9,647 nt of DNA from positions 1 to 9,647 of the forward strand of contig CAKUYM010000157.1 in the NCBI GenBank assembly GCA_934716785.1, read 5' to 3'. A program made the position numbers and the translations under genes. Shown one piece after another: positions 1-6,035 of the stretch. Below the pieces are notes generated by a model. It did not search any database, was not told the DNA's origin, and saw nothing but the letters and a program-made list of their open reading frames with translations. Source of the stretch: an uncultured Bacteroides sp. GTDB taxonomy: Bacteria; Bacteroidota; Bacteroidia; Bacteroidales; Bacteroidaceae. Every line of letters starts with the position of its first letter. Position 1 is the first letter of the stretch.

Positions 1-456
1 GGCCCTGCCTCCGGAAAAGTTGTGTGCCAATACGATGTCATAGTGCAGACTGATTCCGATATTGTTGATGTTCCGTCCTTTCCGGTCGATGATGAGGATA
101 GGGGCATCGGGGAATTCCTGCGCTAACGTGACGTTCTCGAAGAAATGCCCGATTTGTGCAAACCGCCTTGCACTGACGGGTTGTGACGGATTCTCTAATT
201 CATAAAGTTGGTAATATCCGTTTTCGTCCGGCAAGCTGAACATGCCGTTGACCACTGCCGATGGTTGGCGTACAAAACTTCCGGAAGGAATCTCCACCTT
301 TCCGTGGGTAGAGATAAATCCCCAGTTGTCTCCCTCATTTTCCTGAAAAGACAGCGCGTTGATTTCGAAACTGTCCGGTCCGCATCCGATGCATAATAGC
401 GTAAGCAGACTTGAAAGGAATGTAAAAGTGGCGATATTTCTCAGTCTGTCATTCAT
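1..456 (-). CDS. WG-repeat lipoprotein, 3' end outside window
   Basis: The frame starts at ATG 456 and stays open for 152 codons to the window edge, so the C-terminus is missing. It begins MNDRLRNIATFTF, followed by a hydrophobic stretch ending LLCIGC (C25). This resembles a lipoprotein signal, but Cys instead of Leu at -3 makes the lipobox imperfect. The mature part has NWGFISTHGKVEIP, a typical WG-repeat start, and a second, looser copy later with IDRKGRN. WG repeats are thought to form beta-propeller-like scaffolds, and no enzymatic role is known to me for this type. The spacing FAQIGHFFENVTLAQEF also fits WG proteins of Bacteroidales. The gene lies 56 bp after the second fimbrillin-like gene in the same direction and may be the fourth gene of that cluster or have its own promoter. 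An alternative start four bases downstream, at 452, lies in another frame and is not used. Family call is fairly sure; function unknown. Confidence 0.75.
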   Translation of the reverse strand, partial: MNDRLRNIATFTFLSSLLTLLCIGCGPDSFEINALSFQENEGDNWGFISTHGKVEIPSGSFVRQPSAVVNGMFSLPDENGYYQLYELENPSQPVSARRFAQIGHFFENVTLAQEFPDAPILIIDRKGRNINNIGISLHYDIVLAHNFSGGRA

Positions 457-485
457 TGATAGTTGACCTTTAAAAACTTCCATTG

Positions 486-493
486 CAAATATA
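486..493 (-). promoter_or_regulatory. possible -7 box for the WG-repeat gene
   Basis: On the minus strand this reads TATATTTG, an exact match to the Bacteroidetes -7 consensus TAnnTTTG, about 30 bases before the start codon at 456. I find no good TTTG-like -33 element at the usual 19-21 base spacing, so it is only a candidate. It would let the WG gene be expressed apart from the fimbrillin-like genes. Confidence 0.4.
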
Positions 494-512
494 AACATAA
501 TTATAGGAAAAC

Positions 513-1442
513 TCACTGCCAATTCTCAATTTCTCCACCGATATCTATCTTCACCTGTTCGGGATTTTTCGTGATGGTCAGAGAGATAGTGTGGTGCATC
601 CCAGGCTTGAATACGAATGCGCTTTCCATCAGATATGATACTCCTCTCATCACTACCTCCACCAGTGGACGGCGGTTGGTAATTCGTTGCGGAATGACGA
701 TAGCGGTATATCTGTTGTTCCCGACCGCCTTCGCCTTCAGTGTGGCTTCCGTGCCGTAGAGAGCTTTGGTAGCTACTCCTGCGGCAAGGTCGATGGTGGC
801 GTCAGGTACGGTGTTGTGGATAAACACTTCCGCGTCTTGCGGCAGTTCGTCGCCTTCGTAGTCTTCACCTTTGATGAGACGTACGGTAAGTTTGCTCATG
901 CAATGCTTGAAATTCAGTGCGACGGCATTGTTGCCTGCCGTCTGTTTCTTTGCCGATGCCCATAAGAAATCGCTGGCCTCGTATCCTCCCAATGCGTTGG
1001 CTGTGCCTGCCGTGCTTTGGTCGGTTGCTACTCTGAATTCCATTTCGTCAGTCGACAGGATGGGAGAGGAGTAGGGATAGTAAGCGTATACGTCATAGCT
1101 GCCGTCGTTCCAGTAGATAGGACGGTCGGGAGTCCATTCCGTTCCGTTGTAGGTCAATGAAGCATTGTTCACGTAGTTGCCTCCCACTTGCAGAGGCTCG
1201 TTCTCCCCACAGACAAACAGGCCGATGCGGTCGTTTGCCTCGAAGTCCGTGTCTGTGGCACGGCTGGTAGGTGCGGCTGCTTGTTGCTGCGAAGGATGCA
1301 TGACCCGAAACTTCATTACGTAGTTCTGTTCCGTTCCCATGCCTGTCGTTTCTTCCTGTCCGCAACTTGCCATGACCATGCTTGACAGTAGGCCGATGCA
1401 AACAGTATATATGGTATATATGGTATGAATAGCTGATTTCAT
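513..1442 (-). CDS. fimbrillin-like (Mfa_like_1-type) lipoprotein
   Basis: This 309-residue protein has a lipoprotein signal ending VMASC (C27), followed by QEE, an acidic stretch like those linked to surface export of Bacteroidetes lipoproteins. Features of the fimbrillin family follow in order: TSRATD (58-63), then the NDRIGLFV strand, YNGTEWTPDRPIYW (98-111), YDVYAYYPY, a FLW segment, KHCMSKLTVRL (179-189), YTAIVIPQ (245-251), a GMHHTISLTI strand near 281-290, and a C-terminus ending EIENWQ. Family members are subunits or accessory parts of type V pili, or surface lipoproteins of unknown role. It is the third gene of the cluster, 100 bp after the 1154-aa gene. The first hydrophobic part is encoded by an in-frame 9-bp duplication (TIYTIYT). 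Compared with the other two fimbrillin-like domains in the window it is clearly related but more divergent. It might be a stalk, anchor or tip component; the sequence does not decide. Confidence 0.85.
   Translation of the reverse strand: MKSAIHTIYTIYTVCIGLLSSMVMASCGQEETTGMGTEQNYVMKFRVMHPSQQQAAAPTSRATDTDFEANDRIGLFVCGENEPLQVGGNYVNNASLTYNGTEWTPDRPIYWNDGSYDVYAYYPYSSPILSTDEMEFRVATDQSTAGTANALGGYEASDFLWASAKKQTAGNNAVALNFKHCMSKLTVRLIKGEDYEGDELPQDAEVFIHNTVPDATIDLAAGVATKALYGTEATLKAKAVGNNRYTAIVIPQRITNRRPLVEVVMRGVSYLMESAFVFKPGMHHTISLTITKNPEQVKIDIGGEIENWQ
1406..1423. repeat. 9-bp tandem repeat in signal peptide
   Basis: Two perfect head-to-tail copies of TATATATGG (1406-1414 and 1415-1423) encode TIYTIY in the signal sequence of the second fimbrillin-like lipoprotein. 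The unit is a multiple of three, so slippage would change signal length without breaking the frame. Confidence 0.85.
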
Positions 1443-1456
1443 AGTCCTTTCTTCAT
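1439..1456 (-). other. possible five-codon upstream ORF (MKKGL)
   Basis: Minus-strand ATG at 1456 opens a five-codon frame, MKKGL, whose TGA (1441-1439) overlaps the ATG of the downstream fimbrillin-like gene (1442-1440) as ATGA. Such an overlap could couple translation, and the tiny frame also contains the AAAGGA that may act as ribosome-binding site. It may equally be chance, because this spacer is A-rich on the coding strand. Confidence 0.25.
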
Positions 1457-1467
1457 TTTAATTCTTT

Positions 1468-1521
1468 AATGCCCTTTGATTCGTTAATCCTCTTTGATTT
1501 TTTAATATCCTTTTTCTGTCT
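1468..1521. repeat. 18-bp imperfect tandem repeat in intergenic spacer
   Basis: The 100-bp spacer (1443-1542) between the 1154-aa gene and the second fimbrillin-like gene holds two similar 18-bp units. They are AATGCCCTTTGATTCGTT at 1468-1485 and AATCCTCTTTGATTTTTT at 1486-1503, followed by a decayed third copy (1504-1521). I see neither a TAnnTTTG promoter box on the minus strand nor a strong hairpin terminator here, so the two genes may be on one transcript. Confidence 0.6.
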
Positions 1522-1542
1522 CAGCGCTTAGCACCTGCCTTG

Positions 1543-4500
1543 TCATTTCAGCGGGCTGCCTTTATGAATCTTGGGCGGATATTGATATGTATGCACGCGG
1601 CTTCCTGCATAAGGCGCATCTATGGTGCGTGTCTTGACTTCCGCGCTGCTCTTGTCGTTCTTCACGAAATCCTCGAACGAATACTCCTCACCGGCATACT
1701 GCTTGATACGTTTCACGATAGACTCACGGCTGATGGCGCTATAATACGGAATGTTGTTGTTCATGCAACTGGTCTGTTCCGAACGGAATACGCCACGGCT
1801 ATGCATGAACCCACCTTCGTAGATATCCACCCGGTCACTGTAACGTTCGTCGAATATCAAGTGGCTCCAAGGCACTTCGTGCATTTTGCCTGTCAGTGAG
1901 AGATTATCATACCAACCCAAGTCTTTAGCTGCATAGAACTCAGAGGTGTGTTTGCAACAGAGACATTTACAAGATGTAATAAACGCATTATGATAGATAT
2001 ATTCGTCACCCAATTTGCCGAATCCATGTCCGCCGGCTTCATGCTGTATGATTCCGCGTGCATCATACGGATAGCTGTCGGTACTCATGGGGCAGAACGC
2101 AAGAGCAGAACCATCGCTCCACATTTCACAGGTGCCACCGTAGTCGGTAGAGTTGGGAACCATGATAAGCAATGTCTGATTCAGATTCGCTTTGGTCACT
2201 GTTGACATACGCAGCGCATAATTGAATGCTGTTTCATTATTGCATTGTAATCCCACTCCGCCTGTAAAGATAGTCTCAAATTTGGTATAACGGATGGTGT
2301 TCACAGTGCCTATACCGCTTTCGAGTGAAACCGGAATAGCCGTGTACACATTGAAATAATCACGATAAGTGGTATATGGCTCTATGCCGAAGAAGTGTTC
2401 TACTTGCTCTTGTATATCTTTCATGTAGTTGCCTTCGGCGATATCCTTGGCACTATATCCGTCACCCAAGAATACGAGGTTGATGCCTCCGTTATTTCCT
2501 TTAGTGGCTTTTTGTAAAGTGATTATTTCGTCTTCATCATATTGGTAATCATATTGGGAAACTACACATTTGGTAGTGTAATACTTATCCTTTAGCTTAA
2601 ATATAATCTCTCCATTACGACCTTCGGCAGTACCTTTGGGCATTTCGTCAATAGTCAAAGTTAATTCAGTCTTCTTGGAACCACTCGTTTGAGATAGGCT
2701 GCACCAGTCAGGCATGCTCTCCACTTCCCAGTCGCTTTCTGCATTCAATATCAGTTTGCGTGTGCAGCGGGTATTGATGGCATTGGCAATAGCAGGACGG
2801 CAGATTAATTCGTGATGAGCGCCTATACGCTTAAACTCATTCCAACCTAATGCGGTTTGATAGTCCGCAACAGCAGATTCAGGGACTTCAACGGTAAAGT
2901 TGTCTTTAGCTACTCCGTTGAAAGCGCCGGTGGATATGTATGGTGGAATGCTGCTTTGGCATACGATAGAACCAACGCCAAAACAATTCCCAAATGCGCC
3001 ACTACCAATATTTTCCATGCTTTCGGGAAAAATGATACCTTCTATTGAATGGCAATCAAAGAAAGCGTATGAGCCGATGAATATGATATTGTCTGGTATT
3101 TTTAGCGTTCCCGAAATACGTAAATCCCCACAAAATGCATAATCGCTAATTATTTCCAATTTTGAGGGTAATTTAAGTTCACCGGAAAAATTGCAATTAG
3201 AGAAAGCTAATCTTTCTATTGCGATTAACTCTTTAGGAAGGATTAATTCTCCTTTAAAAGGACAACTGTCGAATGCATAACTTTCAATCATTGTAATTCC
3301 GTCATGTAAGGTTAGCGTACCATTAAATCCGCAGCCTTTGAAAGTGTTTGATCGGATTTTTGTAATAGTTGTGGGAATAGATAAAGAGCCGGATAATGAA
3401 CTGCAACCTGAAAATGCCCACTCCCCTAAATAGGACAATTGGTTGGGTAAATGAAGTTCTCCATATAAATTGTTGCAGCCATTAAAACTGTTATTCCCTA
3501 TGCGTTTTAAGTTAGAAGGAAGCAAAAGCTCACATGTGAAAGAACACCCTACGAAAGCGCCATCACCTATTATTTCTAATGTAGAAGGTAAATGCAAAGA
3601 TCCGGTTAGAGAGACACAACCTCTGAAGGCATCATAACTTATTTGGTAAACTCCTTCAGGAATGTATAAGGAACCGACCAAAGAACTGCAAGCATAAAAG
3701 GCATAATGTTCTATTGCTCTAAGCTTATCAGGTAAGACCAAATGTATAAGAGTCTTTTTCTCTTTCATTGCATAACTGGGAATTTCGTCATTGCTATATT
3801 CTGTGATACCCTTTATTCTCACCTCCTTCAAATTCAATGACTGCAACACATCCATCTTATCCCTCATAAAATAGAAGTCCTCCGCATTAATCTCCCCCGT
3901 CAATTTCAAATTCTTCAGCTTCGTATAATCCTTCTTCGCTGCTGCAATACATTTTTCCAGCGTCCCCGCCTCTGCAACATCAATCACAACATACTCTTTT
4001 GCCGTAGCTTCATGGGATGCCATGTCATTCTCCCATGCCGTGATAGACTCATCAATGAGTTTGAACTCATACTGTCCGCTTGCCTCTTTCTTATTCACCT
4101 GAATAGTGAAATTATGCATCTTCCCCGCTACATACGTGAACGCCTCTTCTTTTTTGAACGTATAAGGCATTCCGTCTACCGTAATGCTGAAAAGCACCTT
4201 TCCGGCTTCCACAGTCTGTGGAACCACAATGGCACGATACTCATTATCCTTGCAAAAAGGGATAGTCCCCATCTTGGCAACTTCGCCCGTGGCAGTCACA
4301 TTACCCGTGGCGAGGTTGATCACCGAACTGCGCTTGGTATTCAGAACCAGTACATGTTTCTCCAGTTCCGTCCACGCACCTTCGGCGAACCCCTCGCCCT
4401 CTTTCAAGGTAATGCGGGCATTACTCATCTTGTGCCGCAATGGCAGCCGGATCACTCTTTCCGTAGGTGCTACGTCCGCTGCCTTTCCCCAAAGGAAGTC

Positions 4501-5007
4501 ACTTGCTTCGTAACTTCCCATTTCATCCCCCTTATTTCTTGATTGATCTTTTTGCACTTCAAAAGCATACGCATTTACATCCGTCGGTGTGGCATACGGA
4601 TAATACCCATAGATATCGATGTGCGTATGGTCATCCTTCCAGTAGATGTCATAAGCAGAGTTCCACTTATAGGCCGATTCATCAAAAGTGTGCGGTACAT
4701 TCGTCCCCCGGTTGCCGTTGACAGCCAATGTCCCCGGTGTATTACCGTTGTAGTCGACCACATACACACCCATGACATCACCATCACAGAAACCGTTGTC
4801 ATTGACACGTGTCACGGCCACTTGGTCTATCTCTCCCGACAAAGAAATGACATTCGAAGTCTGCCCCTGCGAAACGCCCTCCATCATCTCATTGTCGTTG
4901 CACGACACAAGCATCAATGTCGATACGGCAAACACCAATGTTGATACAGCAAGCATCAGCGTCGATACGGTACTGAATACTATATATTTATGCCAACCTT
5001 TTCTCAT
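1543..5007 (-). CDS. fimbrillin-like / BspA-type LRR / BACON / M64 metalloprotease fusion lipoprotein
   Basis: This 1154-residue protein runs without a break. (1) The lipoprotein signal, residues 1-36, ends LVSC (C36) followed by NDNE and contains three 7-residue repeats. (2) The fimbrillin-like domain, about 50-326, has VTRVND, GVYVVDYNG, IYWKDD, YGYYPY, FLWGKA, YRAIVVPQ, KMHNFTIQV and ends ITAWEN. (3) A linker and LRR entry module span about 335-402. (4) About eleven BspA-type repeats of 23-24 residues span about 403-700, with a cap (VPESAVADYQ...W) to 727. (5) A BACON-like domain, about 733-818, has W760, W768, TSGSKKT and a final VVSQ. (6) The M64-type peptidase, about 825-1103, has NLVFLGDGY, HEAGGHGFGKLGDEY (989-1003), YEGG and SCMNNN...SRESIVKRI. 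The family includes zinc peptidases that cut IgA. The likely site is HExxxH, with E990 as presumed catalytic base. It lies 15 bp after the first fimbrillin-like gene, so it is probably co-transcribed with it. It is likely a surface lipoprotein. Domain calls are good; substrate and pilus membership are inference. Confidence 0.88.
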   Translation of the reverse strand: MRKGWHKYIVFSTVSTLMLAVSTLVFAVSTLMLVSCNDNEMMEGVSQGQTSNVISLSGEIDQVAVTRVNDNGFCDGDVMGVYVVDYNGNTPGTLAVNGNRGTNVPHTFDESAYKWNSAYDIYWKDDHTHIDIYGYYPYATPTDVNAYAFEVQKDQSRNKGDEMGSYEASDFLWGKAADVAPTERVIRLPLRHKMSNARITLKEGEGFAEGAWTELEKHVLVLNTKRSSVINLATGNVTATGEVAKMGTIPFCKDNEYRAIVVPQTVEAGKVLFSITVDGMPYTFKKEEAFTYVAGKMHNFTIQVNKKEASGQYEFKLIDESITAWENDMASHEATAKEYVVIDVAEAGTLEKCIAAAKKDYTKLKNLKLTGEINAEDFYFMRDKMDVLQSLNLKEVRIKGITEYSNDEIPSYAMKEKKTLIHLVLPDKLRAIEHYAFYACSSLVGSLYIPEGVYQISYDAFRGCVSLTGSLHLPSTLEIIGDGAFVGCSFTCELLLPSNLKRIGNNSFNGCNNLYGELHLPNQLSYLGEWAFSGCSSLSGSLSIPTTITKIRSNTFKGCGFNGTLTLHDGITMIESYAFDSCPFKGELILPKELIAIERLAFSNCNFSGELKLPSKLEIISDYAFCGDLRISGTLKIPDNIIFIGSYAFFDCHSIEGIIFPESMENIGSGAFGNCFGVGSIVCQSSIPPYISTGAFNGVAKDNFTVEVPESAVADYQTALGWNEFKRIGAHHELICRPAIANAINTRCTRKLILNAESDWEVESMPDWCSLSQTSGSKKTELTLTIDEMPKGTAEGRNGEIIFKLKDKYYTTKCVVSQYDYQYDEDEIITLQKATKGNNGGINLVFLGDGYSAKDIAEGNYMKDIQEQVEHFFGIEPYTTYRDYFNVYTAIPVSLESGIGTVNTIRYTKFETIFTGGVGLQCNNETAFNYALRMSTVTKANLNQTLLIMVPNSTDYGGTCEMWSDGSALAFCPMSTDSYPYDARGIIQHEAGGHGFGKLGDEYIYHNAFITSCKCLCCKHTSEFYAAKDLGWYDNLSLTGKMHEVPWSHLIFDERYSDRVDIYEGGFMHSRGVFRSEQTSCMNNNIPYYSAISRESIVKRIKQYAGEEYSFEDFVKNDKSSAEVKTRTIDAPYAGSRVHTYQYPPKIHKGSPLK
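2827..3801 (-). repeat. BspA-type leucine-rich repeat array within the fusion gene
   Basis: Residues 403-727 of the fusion protein hold about eleven repeats of the pattern L-x-[IL]-P-x-x-[IL]-x-x-I-x-x-x-[AS]-F-x-x-C-x-x-x-G, for example LHLPSTLEIIGDGAFVGC. They end with the cap typical of BspA proteins. BspA-like repeats commonly bind host matrix proteins or other bacteria. DNA of the array is AT-rich: by hand count 57 of 180 bases are G or C at 3121-3300, against 63 of 120 at 4201-4320. The repeats have diverged in DNA sequence, so this is not a fresh tandem expansion. Confidence 0.9.
4909..4971. repeat. three 21-bp tandem repeats in the fusion gene's signal peptide
   Basis: Three adjacent 21-bp units (4909-4929, 4930-4950, 4951-4971) differ at a few bases each. 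They encode TVSTLML, AVSTLVF and AVSTLML (residues 13-33) directly before VSC36. The result is a hydrophobic stretch of about 28 residues, longer than usual for a lipoprotein signal, so one or two units may have been added by duplication. Confidence 0.9.
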
Positions 5008-5022
5008 GCGCGTATGTCTGTT

Positions 5023-5955
5023 TTATTCGGCTACCCCACCATTATCTATGTCATCATCTTCCCAAGCTCCGATCCCCACATTGATACCATTGCCGGTTTT
5101 GCTCACCGTCACGGAGAAAGTATGTCTCTTCCCACCGATGAAAGTAAACTCCTTCTTGAGATTGAAATCCCTACCATCAATATTGACAGTAATGAAATTA
5201 TTGCCCGAAGCCGTCTGCGGCACAATCAGCGCCTTATACGAACGGTTATTCCCGTTTTCGAGCGGAGTAATCGTTTTGGCTGTTCCCGTTGCCGTAGCCA
5301 CACCGTTGGTGAGGTTAATGCTTGCCCCCGTCTTTATGCCATTCATCTTCACACTTATCGCCGATTGTGCCAGCATCTCGTCGGTGAACCCGTTGCCCGC
5401 CTTGACATTGATGACCGCACAACTGAAGATATGCTTGGTCGTGATGTTGACAGCTTCTGCCGTAGGAGCCGCTCCCGCAGTCTTTCCATACAGGAACTCA
5501 CTCTCCTTGTAAGCCTGTTCGGCAGATTGGTCCTCCTTCACGGCAAAAGCATAAGAGGCGACGTCGGCAGGTGTTCCGTACGGAAAGTAACAGTAGAAGT
5601 CCGCCTTCGTACTGTCATCCTTCCAATAGATTTCCTTATCAGGTGTCCATGTCCCGTTGTACGTGAATCTCATGTTGTCCACATGGTTGCCATTGTTTTT
5701 CAATGCCCCCGGTGTTGTGCCGTTGTAGTTCACTACGTACAGCCCTATTTCGTCCCGACTCTCATATCCCCAGTCAGTGACGCGGGTGCCGGCATTAGCT
5801 TGTGCGTTGGCGTTTGCCGTGCTTGCCACACAATTCAATGTGATGGGAATTTGTTTCACCGGTGCTTCGGGCACTTTCGTCTGTTCTTCTTCTCCTGATG
5901 AACATGCACTCAACAGTGCCAGAAGATAACATACCCCTGATAAATGCAGTTTCAT
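5023..5955 (-). CDS. fimbrillin-like (Mfa_like_1-type) lipoprotein, first gene of cluster
   Basis: This 310-residue protein has a short signal ending ALLSAC (C18), followed by SSGEEE, acidic as in surface-exported Bacteroidetes lipoproteins. The body matches the fimbrillin family: GTRVTD (56-61), DEIGLYVVNYNGTTPG, FTYNGTWTPDKEIYWKDD (97-114), FYCYFPYGTP, EFLYGKTAGAAPT, a KHIFSCAVINV strand (174-184), INLTNGVATATG, YKALIVPQ (240-247), and KRHTFSVTVSKT with a C-terminus IGAWEDDD. It closely resembles the fimbrillin-like domain of the next gene (for instance YVVNYNGTTPG against YVVDYNGNTPG), so the two look like a tandem duplication. It is the promoter-proximal gene, 15 bp ahead of the fusion gene. 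A short Ala/Asn-rich stretch, ANANAQANAG (47-56), precedes the TR motif. It could be a pilus subunit or a surface lipoprotein. No Mfa2/FimB-type anchor or FimC-E-type set is visible nearby. Confidence 0.87.
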   Translation of the reverse strand: MKLHLSGVCYLLALLSACSSGEEEQTKVPEAPVKQIPITLNCVASTANANAQANAGTRVTDWGYESRDEIGLYVVNYNGTTPGALKNNGNHVDNMRFTYNGTWTPDKEIYWKDDSTKADFYCYFPYGTPADVASYAFAVKEDQSAEQAYKESEFLYGKTAGAAPTAEAVNITTKHIFSCAVINVKAGNGFTDEMLAQSAISVKMNGIKTGASINLTNGVATATGTAKTITPLENGNNRSYKALIVPQTASGNNFITVNIDGRDFNLKKEFTFIGGKRHTFSVTVSKTGNGINVGIGAWEDDDIDNGGVAE

Positions 5956-5981
5956 AATTATTAGTTTTTGAATGTTTGCTG

Positions 5982-6012
5982 CAAAGATAGGGCTATATTT
6001 TATTCAAATCAA
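5982..6012 (-). promoter_or_regulatory. Bacteroides-type promoter of the fimbrillin-like cluster
   Basis: On the minus strand TATCTTTG (5989-5982) matches the -7 consensus TAnnTTTG exactly. Upstream, TTGA at 6012-6009 is 19 bases away, and TTTG at 6008-6005 is 15 bases away. The first has the expected spacing for the -33 element and the second the better sequence. The -7 box is 26 bases before the ATG at 5955, leaving a short untranslated leader. Confidence 0.75.
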
Positions 6013-6030
6013 GTTCATAATGGTTCATAA
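6013..6030 (-). promoter_or_regulatory. direct repeat upstream of promoter, possible activator site
   Basis: Two perfect 8-bp copies of TTATGAAC (minus strand, 6030-6023 and 6020-6013) are separated by two bases, a 10-bp period. They therefore face the same side of the helix, directly upstream of the -33 region. This placement is usual for activator operators. The cognate regulator is unknown and not in the window. Confidence 0.45.
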
Positions 6031-6035
6031 AAAAA

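Noticed and set aside
2827..3801. CRISPR-like or minisatellite array
   Set aside because: Periodicity is about 70 bp at the protein level only; DNA copies are strongly diverged and code for leucine-rich repeats.
4012..4542. Plus-strand frames opposite the fimbrillin-like part of the fusion gene
   Set aside because: They are shadows of a coding strand with convincing domain motifs throughout.
1543..5007. The fusion gene being an assembly or frameshift artefact of separate genes
   Set aside because: The frame is continuous with proper domain linkers, no internal start with signal peptide is seen at any boundary, and the repeat array has its correct cap before the BACON-like domain. Raw reads would still be the final test.
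4990..5898. A 302-codon plus-strand frame opposite the first fimbrillin-like gene
   Set aside because: The minus-strand protein has a lipobox and clear family motifs; the plus frame has none and runs into the start of the neighbouring gene.
5956..6035. Invertible (phase-variable) promoter, as known for Bacteroides surface genes
   Set aside because: I find no pair of inverted repeats flanking the promoter; the only repeat here is direct, and no recombinase gene is in the window.
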